The notes under the pieces: model-generated
What the model was told of the DNA's origin: nothing
What the model saw: the letters and a program-made list of their open reading frames with translations, nothing else
Databases searched by the model: none
Source of the DNA: Populus alba
Taxonomy: Eukaryota; Streptophyta; Magnoliopsida; Malpighiales; Salicaceae
Direction of reading: 5' to 3'
DNA: 64,000 nt
NCBI RefSeq assembly: GCF_005239225.2
Contig: NC_133301.1
Location: forward strand, 2,671,001-2,735,000
Shown: positions 1 to 11,659 of the stretch, piece after piece
Layout: each line of letters starts with the position of its first letter
Numbering within the stretch: position 1 is the first letter of the stretch
Translations under genes and position numbers: made by a program

Positions 1-408
1 CAGGTAGATAAAAATGTGTAAATTTTGACTGATCTAGTTTAGATCATATGTTTGGGCTGGATAATGTATCAAGGTATATACATTAAATTAGATAAGATTT
101 TTCAATTTTAAAGAATTTAAAAGTCCGGAACAGAACTCTAAACTTTTTTGTTATATTATATGTCCATAAATCAATACCTAATGGAGTTGCTAAACCTTAA
201 CACAAATTTTCTACCTAACGAAACCCTAAGGATTAATACAATAAAATAGTTTCAGAAATCCCTTGAATGGAATGTTGAAATTGAAAAAAATGAAAAAAAA
301 AATGAATTTTTTTCATTAATTTTAATGTTTCTAAAAAAAATATTACATTGAATTAACTCCTTCAAGCTCGCCGATTGAATAAAAAAAGGTTATTATAATT
401 TTGAGCAA
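1..408 (+). other. Plastid-like spacer upstream of trnL-UAG
   Basis: AT-rich sequence with no reading frame, directly in front of the plastid trnL-UAG copy. In most angiosperm plastids this position is the rpl32-trnL spacer, and I infer that identity from position only. I see no rpl32 coding sequence. Confidence 0.4.
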
Positions 409-488
409 GCCGCCATGGTGAAATCGGTAGACACGCTGCTCTTAGGAAGCAGTGCTAGAGCATCTCGGTTCGAGTCCGAGTGGCGGCA
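409..488 (+). tRNA. trnL-UAG: Plastid-derived tRNA-Leu (UAG)
   Basis: An 80-base class II tRNA with a long variable arm. The 7-bp acceptor stem (GCCGCCA with TGGCGGC) pairs perfectly, the anticodon loop ctcTTAGgaag region carries the UAG anticodon, and the T-arm contains GGTTCGAGTCC. The sequence is that of the plastid tRNA that reads CUN leucine codons. It is followed by ccsA as in plastid genomes. It lies within a plastid insertion, so function in the nucleus is doubtful, although the internal A and B boxes look intact and RNA polymerase III transcription cannot be excluded. Confidence 0.93.
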
Positions 489-610
489 TAACATTTTTAA
501 ATTATCTATTTTTAAATTATCTAATTATTAAAAGGATAGAATAAATCCTATAATGAATTCAATTCCGTATGTAGAATTATGGATAATTAAAGTATTCCCC
601 CTTTTTTTTT

Positions 611-1024
611 ATGATATTTTTGACTTTAGAACATATATTAACTCATATATCTTTTTCGGTCGTTTCAATTGTAATTATAATTCATTTTCTAACCTTATTA
701 GTTAATGAATTCGTGGGACTCTATGATTCGTCAGAAAAAGGCATGTTAACTACTTTTTTCTGCCTAACAGGATTACTAATTACTCGTTGGATTTATTCGG
801 GACATTTACCAATAAGTGATTTATACGAATCATTAATATTTCTTTCATGGATTTTCTCTATTATTCATATGGTTCCATATTTTAAAAAACATAAAAATTA
901 TTTAAGCACAATAACCGCACCAAGTACTTTTTTTACCCAAGGCTTTGCTACTTGGGGTCTTTTAACCGACATGCATCAATCTAAAATCTTAGTACCTGCT
1001 CTAAAGGATCCGATATACAAATAA
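611..1024 (+). pseudogene. ccsA: ccsA 5' fragment (plastid cytochrome c biogenesis protein)
   Basis: The frame opens with [16 protein letters not shown] and continues through [19 protein letters not shown] and [11 protein letters not shown], the N-terminal part of plastid CcsA, a thylakoid membrane protein of system II cytochrome c maturation that ligates heme to apocytochromes. About 131 residues match, up to LVPAL near base 1003; then six unrelated residues and a stop at 1022-1024 follow. The full protein is about 320 aa and its heme-handling C-terminal part (WWD domain) is missing, so this copy is non-functional. The frame of the retained part is still open, which suggests a fairly recent transfer. 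Its order after trnL-UAG is the plastid order. Confidence 0.92.
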
Positions 1025-2203
1025 TCGGATTTGTATCACGTCAAACTTTCCTATTTTATAGGAGTCCAATCAAATCAATTGTAAAGATTAGATTAGAAAT
1101 CAACAAAAGAAAAAGTAAGTGGACCTAACCCATTGAATCATGACTATATCCACTATTCTGATAGTCAAATTCGATATAGATGAAATTGGAACAGTAGATC
1201 CGCTTTTTTCTTTCATTTTCATATTTCTTTGGACTCCGAAAAAAAAATTTGTCGATATTTCTGATTCAATCTTTTTGTTCCTAGTTATCTAGTTATTCTA
1301 TAGGAATAAATTACTATTTCCTTCCTCCATTCCACAGAAAAGTTTATTCGAAGTCACAACATAAAACATAATAAGGGAATTCAAAATATCTTTCTTTGAT
1401 TCCAGAACACAATTTCTATTGATATTATTTATATTGATATTTATATCTATATAATATATAAGATTAATAGGTGCGATAAAAAGACTTTCGTTTCATTTCA
1501 AATTTCCTATTATTTATTTAATATTGTATTGAATTTAATAATAGAAAAATTCATTCTCCTTTTTCTTTTCTGACAGATAACAGATATAAAATAAAGTAAA
1601 TAGAAAAAAAGGTTCGAAGTGTCTTTCGCGCTTTGACCTGTGAAAGGGCGTATTCTGGGGTTTTATCTTCATCTGAAGAAAAAAGAAATATAAGAAAGAC
1701 GACATTAAAATTAAAGAATACTAAAATGAAAGAATAAAGTATAAAATAAGAAAAGTATATGATATGGTAGTAGTTTAATGCACATAGAAATTAGAAGAGT
1801 ACATAAAAATATTTCTTTTTATAAATATCACAAACAAGATCCAAGAATAAGATTCGTTTGATAGAATGAGATCTGAGGATCAACTGGTAACGAAAGAGGG
1901 AATAACTTGTTCCTTGAATGATTCTTTCAAAAAATTCATCTATTGGATTGATGAGTCGTCATCAAAAAACTCACGGTTCATATGGTTATTAAGACTAAGA
2001 AGGAATAACCAAATTGAGTTCATGAATTTACCTAAATCAGGTTATGGACCGATAAAAAAATTTTGATCTTCGAAACCCATTAGAAATTAAAGGGGGCAAT
2101 GTACAAGAAATCAAATCATACATAAATGATAGAAGCTTCGAAGGCCCTGAAAATGCTATGAGGTGTTCGGAAATGGTTGAAGTAGTTGAATAGGAGGATC
2201 ACT
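1004..2203 (+). other. Plastid trnT-psbD intergenic and psbD leader segment
   Basis: The block begins abruptly where ccsA is cut and runs without a visible break into the psbD start codon. It contains the psbD light-responsive promoter (next entry) and a Shine-Dalgarno-like aggagg at 2192-2197 in front of the psbD ATG at 2204. An open frame at 1866-2066 lies in this leader; I do not recognise a protein in it and treat it as chance. Confidence 0.65.
1110..1165 (+). promoter_or_regulatory. psbD blue-light-responsive promoter upstream elements (plastid-derived)
   Basis: The stretch holds aaaagtaagtggacctaacc followed by attgaatcatgactatatcc, which resemble the AAG-box and PGT-box of the plastid psbD light-responsive promoter. 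In plastids these bind nuclear-encoded factors and drive the plastid-encoded RNA polymerase. Their position about 1.1 kb upstream of psbD agrees with the family. In the nucleus the element should be inert. Recognition is from memory of the conserved boxes. Confidence 0.65.
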
Positions 2204-2813
<610 letters not shown>

Positions 2814-2814
2814 T

Positions 2815-3185
2815 TCGCATTTCCATAAGAATGAACACTATGATTCGCATTTCGAACAGGCATGAATACAGCATCTATGGAATAACTTCCGTCTTGAAAG
2901 TTTTTTGGCGGTTTCATACAATAGCCACGATTTCTCTCGATTTCTAATCCAATATGCAAATCAATCGGTTCCCTTAAGCTAGCGATATGTTGTGTATTAT
3001 CAATGATTTCCACAGACGGCGGTAAGATGATGTCTTGAGCAGTTACACATCCAGGACCCTTGACACAAATAGACGCGTTATGAGTTCCATATAAATTGCT
3101 TCTCAATACAATTTCTTTCAAATTCATTAAAATTTCATGTATTGATTCTTGAATACCCGTTATAGTAGAAAATTCGTGCGGTGTA
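2815..3185 (-). pseudogene. rpoA: rpoA internal fragment (plastid RNA polymerase alpha)
   Basis: The reverse strand reads [55 protein letters not shown] and [14 protein letters not shown], an internal part of the plastid-encoded RNA polymerase alpha subunit N-terminal domain. Homology continues upstream of the methionine at 3127 to about 3185 ([14 protein letters not shown]). Both ends of the gene are missing (about 120 of ~335 residues remain). In plastids rpoA lies far from psbD, so the junction at 2811-2820 is a rearrangement. No promoter or start remains. Confidence 0.93.
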
Positions 3186-3189
3186 AATC

Positions 3190-3362
3190 ATGTTCTATAA
3201 AAAAAAAATTATGATTAAAAATTAAAATTTTTATATGTTTTGGATTGTTTTAATATACTGATTTCAAAAATAATTTTTTTTTTTTTAAAAAAAACATCAT
3301 TTTGATGTATTTCGGTACGAAAAACACTTTAAAAAGCAACCACAACCACACTCTCAAATAGA
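3190..3362 (+). repeat. Short dispersed MITE-like element, left end missing
   Basis: It carries the hallmark order of a family repeated through this window: 'attgttttaatatactgat', AT-rich core, 'cattttgatgtattt', then 'aaaagcaaccacaaccacac' and 'tctcaaatag'. The right end is complete. The left end is replaced by the plastid insertion, so the two events met here. Confidence 0.65.
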
Positions 3363-3899
3363 CCCTTTAAAATTTAAATTCCATTCTTGGAATTTCTTTA
3401 TAAATGTGTTTCATAAAATTTTAATTTATTATTTTATAATTTTAAATTATTTTAATAAATTTAAATAAAAATATTAAAAAAAACAATTACTATTATATTT
3501 TCAACCATCCCGTAGCAATGATAAACGTTAAATATTATAAGATATGATTGATTAAAATAAAAGTATTGACCATAAACCCACAGATTTATTTTATTTTTTC
3601 CGGATCCATGGGGATTTTGAACACATGGTACGAGCACTGCTCGGTTTTTTGTTTTCAACGGTGCATTGCATCTAATCTTTGTACAGCCTTGGTTAGCTAC
3701 CTTTAGATAGCTGGATATGTTGTTGTTGTGTGCATGAGTGGCATTTACCCTATATTTCTTTATGATAGCTTACCATTTTCTTTCATGTTGTTCATTCCAT
3801 GGAGAGTGATTTTGTGTTTTCTATTTTTTTTTTATTTACCATCAATAAAAAAATATGTTTTTAGCTTATTTTCAAGAATTGTTTTTATTATTATTTTGG
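3363..3899. other. Intergenic, no feature recognised
   Basis: AT-rich sequence with short chance reading frames on both strands (for example 3728-4003, hydrophobic and low-complexity). No domain, RNA gene or repeat end is recognisable. Confidence 0.5.
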
Positions 3900-4560
3900 G
3901 TGGAGTATATTTTTCAAATGTTATAAAATATTTAAAAATATTATGTTATTTGTTGATTATATCTAATTTGATTTTTAATATTTTAATTGATACATTTTTT
4001 TGAATTTTTATTTTATTTTATTTTCAACTTTATCCCTTAAAATTTGATTTAATTTGATTTTTATATTAACTCTAGTCCTTACTCTTTTGATTATTATTTT
4101 TTTCCTCTTATTCTTTGTCTTAATTGAGATTTTTTTATCTATCAAGCTTCGTCTCTATTCTTTTTATTGTTATCAATATTTGAAATTATATTATTTTTAT
4201 TTTTCACCATTTTTAAAAATTTTATCTATTATATTTAGTCTCGATTATTTGGATTATTATTTGTTTATTTGAAATAATTTATGTATGAAATTGGATTTTT
4301 TTGGTCATGTTTCATCATATTTCAATCTTTTTATATGTCAAATTTAGTTTTTATTATTTTAATTGTTATTTATTTTATTTGAAATAATTTATGAAAATAA
4401 TTTTTTTTTCAATTTTATACTCCTTCAACTTTTTTATTTGTCAGTTTTAGTCTTAATTCTTTTAATAAAACTAGAAAAAAAAAAACTAAAATGTTAATAA
4501 GTAATTTTTCAACTTATTTTTCATTGTATAATAAAACGCTAGAAATTATTTTTCAATTTA
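3900..4560 (+). repeat. Decayed copy of the PIF/Harbinger-like element
   Basis: Its internal words (atgttatttgctgatt-like, 'ttttatattaact', 'tttgattattatttt', 'tatgaaataa') run in the same order as the internal part of the 804-bp element at 49211-50014. The end at about 4500-4560 resembles the 'cattacactatcaaac' side. Terminal repeats are too eroded to place. Confidence 0.5.
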
Positions 4561-6337
4561 TTTTTCATGATATTATCATACATAAAAAAAAATCAATTAA
4601 CTTTTCATGAAAATTATTTTTAAAAGAAAAATATTTTTCAAGTCTGAAATAAAAAAGAAAAAAGGAAAACATGTTTGAAGTGCATAAACAAGGGGAAAGA
4701 CACCACAATTTCAAAAAGAATAGCGTAGTGCTGTTGTATAATGTTTTAATGTATGGTGTGATTTGAACGAAAAAGAATGATGGAGACAATACACCACAAT
4801 TTCAAAAAATGGGTTGGTAGGCATTACCATCTACTTTCTTGTTTGAAATCATATATTATTTAGTGGATGTCTGGAATGCATTTACTTCTTTTTAAAAAAA
4901 GAAGTAATTTAAAAATATATTTCATTTAAAAAACATTAAATTAATACTTATTTTAAATATTTTTTAATAATTTTAATATATTGATATCAAAAATAAATAA
5001 TTTTTTTAAAAAATTACCATATATCATAATTTCAATCTTTTCAACACGGTGGGTACAATATCCTTAATAACCTAAACTTTGTAAATCACATGTTATGTGT
5101 CAACGTAAATGGAAAAATGATGGCATTATCCATCTTATGTTATTTTTCTTTCAACTTTGAGCCTTGTAATGTCAAGACCTCGATGCTGCAAATGCCACGT
5201 TGACTTTAATTTATTAACACATATAAATATATGTCAATAATATATATGTTTATTGATTTTAAGATTTGTCAAGCAAAAGTACTCTATATCAACAAAAAGA
5301 GTTTAGCACATGAATTATGATGGTTAATAATAATATATTCTTCATTGAAATAATTTTATTATCAATTAGTTTTCTTTTGACGAGTGTATTTAATATCATG
5401 TTATTTTTTAAAATTCTTTTTTATTTAAAAATTTATTAAAATAAAATTTTAGAGTTTTTTTATTTTTAATGTTAGTGCATTAAAATTATAAAAAATACTA
5501 AAAATTATTAGTTTACTTTTTTTCAAGTAAAATATAATTAAAAAAAAAATATTCCACTCCCAAAAACAAAAAATTACTTGATTTTAAATATTAATTGCTT
5601 ATTTAATAGTGTGGTTATGATTGTTTTTTCAAAATATTTTCTGTGTTGAAATACATTAAAATAATATTTTTTTATTTTTAAAAAATTATTTTTAAAATTA
5701 ACGAATGAAAATGATCCTAAAATATATAAAATAAACTGCTTTTTAATAAAAAAAATATAACTACATTTCCTATCATTCAATTATTAACAGCAATCACGAA
5801 AAGTAATGGTTGTCAACCAAGAAAACAGAAAAAAGAAACTCCCTCAACTTTCGTTTTGGATTTTAGAAAGAAGCTTTAAATAAATTAGTTTCGTACTGAT
5901 TAGAGTTCATCATTAACATCTCTTGCCCTAATGCTTTTATGGAAATTAATCGATCAATGTCGTCCTTTTCTAGGACAACAAAATCTCCTCAAGAACATGG
6001 AGAATCTGTTACCTAACTCGTCAAAAGACACTTACCTGAAAATATATAGGCAAAAGCTATGGTTTTAAAAATAATTATTTTTGTATGTTTTTAAATTGTT
6101 TTATTGTGTAAATATTAAAAAAAATTAAAAAACTATTTAAATATACTTTCAAAATAAAATAAAAAAACCTAAAAACTTAAAAAAAACTCATCACCAAACT
6201 CTACTAAGCAATGATTTCTCTTTCTTTTGGCACCCTAAAAATGAGAGAGGTCTCATTCCCTAGGAGAGTGTTTAAGATTTAATAATTAAAAATGTCATCA
6301 TTATATATTTTAGGTTGAAGCAAGCACATATACAAGT
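4561..6337. other. AT-rich intergenic DNA with decayed MITE-like copies
   Basis: No gene seen. Remnants of the family described at 3190 are visible near 4895-5015 (plus), 5595-5715 (minus) and 6058-6195 (plus). A short phrase 'caccacaatttcaaaaa' occurs twice, near 4701 and 4791. Reading frames here are low-complexity. Confidence 0.5.
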
Positions 6338-6660
6338 TTAGGGGTGAGAAAAAAAAATTAAAATTTTAAATAAAAAAAAAACCAAAAAGAAATTAAAATA
6401 CTCAAATCATAAAAAGAAAAACCGATTAAATTTATTAAAATTTTGAAAAAAACTGAACCAAACCTAAATAAAAAAAACCGAATTAAACAGGAAAAAAATG
6501 AGCCAAAACTAGTTTGAACTGGTTTTTGTTCTAAAAAATCAAACCGAACCAAAACCAGTCGGTTTGAACCAGTTTCGGTTTAGTTTTTTTTTTTTTTAAA
6601 AATTGATTTTATTACTATTTTTTTATAAAAACCAAATTGAACAAAAAATAATCACCCTAA
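6338..6660. repeat. Short element with ttaggggtga / tcaccctaa ends, copy 1
   Basis: A 323-bp unit begins ttaggggtgagaaa and ends aatcaccctaa, so its ends are inverted repeats. Its middle is full of 'aaccgaacc' and 'cggtttgaacc' words, including a near-palindrome around 6515-6590. The same build occurs at 10531-10908 and, interrupted by a microsatellite, at about 62870-63080. It has no coding capacity and looks like a non-autonomous DNA element. Confidence 0.65.
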
Positions 6661-8439
6661 TAAGTTCTATAAGCTTTTTTTTCTTATATATTTTCCCTTT
6701 GGGTGCTCTATATTTAACGTTCATGCCCAAGAACCTATCTCTTTTGTTTCATTAAATTAAATAAAATGCCTAGAGTAAATCGACATTAATTATATTAATT
6801 CATTTGTTCACTTTAGTGTTACCAATAATAGAAAAATTAACAAAAAAAATTATTTCCACCTCTTCTATAAGCTTTGCTTATAGATTTTTTGTGTTCACAT
6901 TGCCAGCAATCATTTATTAGAAAAATAAATAAATAAAGGTTGAGCAGATCATAATTTTGTTTCATTAATTGTGTTGCAATTTATTTCTGTTTAAAGTTAC
7001 AAGGGTGCAGATTTGATTCGGTGGAGACCCACGTTGCATGTACAGACAAGATCTTCTTTCTGGGATTTGGTACAGCTAGGCAGATTGATTTGAACCGTCG
7101 ATTCTGTAGAATCAAAATCCCACCAGGAGTTTTGACCTGGAGCTGCTGCTAATGAATCTTCCCTCACATTCGCATTTAAAATTGAGCTGTTGACCTGGGT
7201 TTTGGGTTTGTTCCGATATGTTTTAAATAAAAATTAAAAAATTAAATTAATATTTTTTTCAATAAAAAATAAAAAAAATTTAGAAGTGATATGATAAGGT
7301 TTTAATAGAATAAGACCAGACAATTGAGTTGGCTATATTTGATTAAATCAACTCCATTTAATTATGTTAACTTTTAATATTATTCCATATAAAACTTAAA
7401 TTCTATTAACGGGTTAATGAGTTAATTTATCAAGCTAAATTAAATTAATAACTATAATTAAAACATATTTTAATTTTATTATACATATAAAAACTTGAGG
7501 GGAAATTGAGAAGTAAAATTTTAAAAATTATGTTTTTAATAAAATCAGAAAAAAACAGATGTCATTTTAATGAGGGGTGATAAAAATTAATTAATTAGTT
7601 ATTCATCTCAACAGATAAAATATTTAATATTTTACTAAATGTTTTTCCTTTTTATTTATTTTTTATTAGTGTTTGCTATCTCTATTATTATAACACTATA
7701 GCTGTCTCCGATTAATATTAAAGAACACTTAGAATATTTTCGAGCGAGCTTAAATAGAAAATTAATAGAAACATACGTACCAAGTGAAGTAATAGATGAC
7801 AGGTCGTTAGGATACCCTTAAGATTAAGAGTGTTTAAAAAAAATCTTGTGAAATAGTTATTTTATTAACTCATGCATGCATTACCAGTTACATTGAGGCG
7901 ACCAAAAGAAAAAACAGAATAAAAAATTTGTACATTATTGTGGTTGACTTCTTATCACAGATTAGAAAATATTATTAATAAATATCTTATAATACTTTTT
8001 TTTTTTAATCCATAGTACCTTTCTATAATTATATTATTTAATTTTAGTTTACTATAATTTATAAATAATGCAATGTAAAATAGAAATCTCAGTAAGTTAG
8101 AGATCAATATTTAAAACTCATGGTAAACTTATAGAGAAATTATTTCAAGAAAATGAGCATATAATTAATTTATGCACCCTTAATCTTCAAGGTATAACTA
8201 ATATCTGCGGTCATAAATTATATCAGATAATTATAAAAGGCTTCATTTACTTTAAAAATTAAAACAATAAAAATATTCCATATTGTAGTTTTTAACTTCT
8301 AGTTTTTCCTTAAACCCAATTAAATAATAAAAAAAATTATTGTTATTTTACTTCGAAGAAATCCCAGAGTTCTTTGGGAATTTGGCTTTGCTTCCCTACT
8401 ACAAGCAACATGCGGAAATGATAATACAATAGAAGAAAA

Positions 8440-8472
<33 letters not shown>

Positions 8473-9911
8473 TGTAATTTAAAAAAGAAATAATTTTGAA
8501 GGACAAGATAAAAAAAAAAATTAAAAAAATGACTTCTAAAAAAACATGAGCCACCTGGAATAACCTAATGATGATAAATGAAGTTTTTATAAATAATTGA
8601 AACCAACTCGATCCAACCTTCATAATTTGTGACATGAATTATGAGGTTCGGATCACAACGTAAAAAACAAAACTTGAAAAAATAAAAATATAAAATTCTA
8701 AACCAATCAAAATAATTAAGGATAAACTTGAAAAAAACAAATTGAAAAAAAAATGATTTAAAAAATATAGATTTTAAAAGAAAGAAAACCAAATTTGACA
8801 CAAAAAAATAAAACTATATTATAAGGGATGAAATTGAAAATAATTTCAATTAAGAATAGGATAAGAACAACTAGAAATAACAATAAAAAGAATGAAGACC
8901 ATATTTAATATTAAAATAAAATATCAATTGATGACATCCAAAAAAAAATTAATTCAATAAGGGATTTAAGACAAAAAAACATCACACTTAAAAGAGATAA
9001 AGTGTAAAGTGATGAAATTAAAAAAAAAACATTAACTTAATAGATGATCTAGGATCAAATACGTTGCAATTAAAAAAAAAAAAAAAGAGAATCAAACATG
9101 ATATAAAAATAAAGTATTAAAAAACAAATTAACTCAATAAATAATTTAAGACAAAAGACATTGTAATCAAAATAATGAAGACCTAATTTAACTTACCAAA
9201 CAAGTAACTAGACTTTCTTGTTTTTTTTTTTTTTTTTTGCAATAATCAGCATAATTTTATATGAGAGAGGAAAAAGAAAGAGGAAATGAATAACTCCTTG
9301 CCGAAGCTCATTTGCATGTCGTCAAAGAACATGCACCTCACCACCATGACAGGGGTGGTGAGACGCATCAAACGCCGTCTTAGAAAGTGGAATTCAGTGC
9401 TGTGTGGGTGTCACATGCGCCACCCAAAAAACACGAGTGGAGCTCACTTATTAATGTGTGCATAGCATAGCATAGCATGTGTTAATCACTTTTAAATTTT
9501 AATATTAATTTTTATATATTAAAATATCAAATCACTTCTAACCACACATGAGAATTACAAAAAAAATCATAGCAAAAAACCTAAATAACCATGCATCTAT
9601 AAATAAAAAGAGCTTATTATTTAGGAATATTTAAGTAATTAACCTACATACAAAATATGAAAACCCCGAAGAGCTCTTAACCTAAGGGAAAAAAAATTTT
9701 CAAGGATCATTTAGTAATTATGATGTAGAAAAAAAACATAAAATTATTGCTTAACACTCTTCTTTAATGTAATTATTAATAAACCTTGTGAAAAAGACTT
9801 TTATATCCCCTAAACTCAAGTTTGCTCACCAAGATTAGAATAATAATTTTACTATAAATTGCACTGCGTATAATTTACCGTAAAACACGGTGTGTTTTAG
9901 ATTTTTTTGTA

Positions 9912-9945
<34 letters not shown>

Positions 9946-10530
9946 GTTAGAATAGTTGTTTCCACGTTGAACACTTGCACATGCATCACTTGTCAGAGTT
10001 TTGTGGCCGCCTGCAACTCTTGTCGGTAATAACTATATCCATAATTAATTCTATTTTAAAGAATTTAATTTGTTGTAAAATTATTTAATAATAGGCATTG
10101 CATTGATCTTCAGGGGGATTTTTGAAGATGAATTGCAATACCACTGATTTATTAATATAAAATTTTAAGTAAATCGATACATAAGAACTTTGAAACTCGG
10201 CCAATAATTGACTGTTAAGGAACCTTCAAAAGTGGGCAACATTATTTTAATTATTTTTCGAATCTTTGCATTTCATCATCATTGATTTTACGAAAATTAA
10301 ATTGGTTGCGGATTACTATAAAGATCTTGACTGTTCAAGATCATAAGGCAATCCATGGAGATTGAAAATAATTTATTAGCCCTTTTCTCACCCCAACACA
10401 TGCTCTTGAAGGGTAACTTGCACTTCAGATTTCTAAATTAACTCCAAGAAAGATAAGATGCTTAGAGATCCCATTTTTAATTGCTTCTATCTATTTTATT
10501 TTTATTTTTATTTTTCTAGTATAGTTAAGT
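6661..10530. other. Intergenic desert
   Basis: No gene is supported in this 3.9-kb stretch. It holds purine-rich AT repeats (8700-9190), a (TA)n run at 8441-8466, an (AAT)n run at 9915-9942, and a GC-richer patch at 9290-9470 without a meaningful frame. The patch at 6990-7200 is also less AT-rich but shows no homology I recognise. Confidence 0.5.
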
Positions 10531-10908
10531 GTAGGGGTAAGAAAAAAATTTAAAAAATCAATTAAACCGAGAAAATAAAAAAAATAACTGAAAAAACCAA
10601 ACCGTGAAAAAAACCAATTAAAATTTTGAAAAAACCAAACTGTTCGGTTTCTGTTTATAAGTCTGAAATAAAAAAAACCAAACATAGCCGAACCCAAACA
10701 AAAAAAACCATAAAAACGAGTCAAACCAGAAAAAACCGAGCCAAACTAAAAAACCAAGTCAAACCGGTTTGAACCGGTTTTGTCTAAAAAATTGAACCGA
10801 ATCGAAACCGGTCGGTTTGAATTGGTTTCGGCTTTTTTTTTTTTTTTAAAATTTGGTTTGATTTTTTTTTGATAAAAACCAAACCGAACCTAAAATAATT
10901 ATCTCTAA
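10531..10908. repeat. Short element with taggggtaa / tatctctaa ends, copy 2
   Basis: A second copy of the element at 6338-6660, in the same orientation, with the same 'aaaccggtttgaaccggttt' core and a T-rich tract. Its terminal repeats are more eroded than in copy 1. The long reverse-strand reading frame across it is a product of the repeat, not a gene. Confidence 0.65.
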
Positions 10909-11321
10909 TTAAATGTTAAAAATTTTGTAAATTTGTAGATAGGAGTTATTATTAATTAAGGTATTATATTGCATTGTTTCTTAAATTATTTTTAGGATGC
11001 TAATTTAAGAGGAGGTCATTAAAACAATTTTTTTTAGGATCAAGAAAGCAATTAGCAATCTCGTGATTCATGATGACACCATCTCACTATATATAAAAAG
11101 AAAGAAAAATCTCACTAATTATAATAACAAGAAAATCCATAAAGATATCGATGCTGTTAAATAATTAATGTTGTTTTTACTCGATTTCTTCCAGAAATTT
11201 GAAGAAATAATAATAATAATAATAAAGAAATCCCTTTTTATCATAAGTAACATTATACATCAAAATATTATTTAATATCATATATTTCATAAATTAATTA
11301 TATAACATGTGATGTTCTAAA

Positions 11322-11370
<49 letters not shown>
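10909..11370. repeat. Intergenic with (TA)n microsatellite
   Basis: The stretch ends in an uninterrupted TA run at 11326-11370, about 290 bases before the ABC transporter start codon. A shorter (AAT)n run lies near 11205-11224. Nothing else is recognised. Confidence 0.6.
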
Positions 11371-11373
<3 letters not shown>

Positions 11374-11587
11374 AGTGCCATTTCTTGCATACAAAGCATC
11401 TTCAAATAATTAAAACTCACGTTAATTCTTCGACTGAAAGGACAGAAAAGACAGCCATCTTATTGTCCATACTCTCTCCACCATGAACACTTGAAATTGA
11501 GAAGACAGAGAGTGCCCATACCTTATGCCAAGCTACTGATCAAACTCCTTGAGTTATTACAAAGTTCGTGTGCCTTGTTTTTCTTGC

Positions 11588-11647
11588 ATGAAAGTTGGAG
11601 AAACTTCAGAAGTTGTTCATTGTCGAATGATATTGGCAACATTGTGA
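11588..11647 (+). other. Candidate upstream ORF before the ABC transporter
   Basis: An ATG at 11588 opens a 19-codon frame that ends at TGA 11645-11647, only 12 bases before the transporter start at 11660. A second in-frame ATG lies within it. Another ATG at 11482 gives a 3-codon frame. If the transcript starts upstream, ribosomes would meet this frame first, which could reduce or condition translation of the transporter. The transcript start is not known. Confidence 0.4.
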
Positions 11648-11659
11648 AAGAGAAAAAGA

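Noticed and set aside
1866..2066. 66-codon frame in the psbD leader as a plastid gene.
   Set aside because: No family match recognised and it lies in a known non-coding leader position.
3728..4272. Hydrophobic frames as small membrane proteins.
   Set aside because: They consist of Phe/Leu/Ile from T-rich sequence and overlap a decayed element.
8399..8801. Reverse-strand frames with (YI)n and poly-Phe stretches.
   Set aside because: Produced by a TA microsatellite and A-rich DNA.
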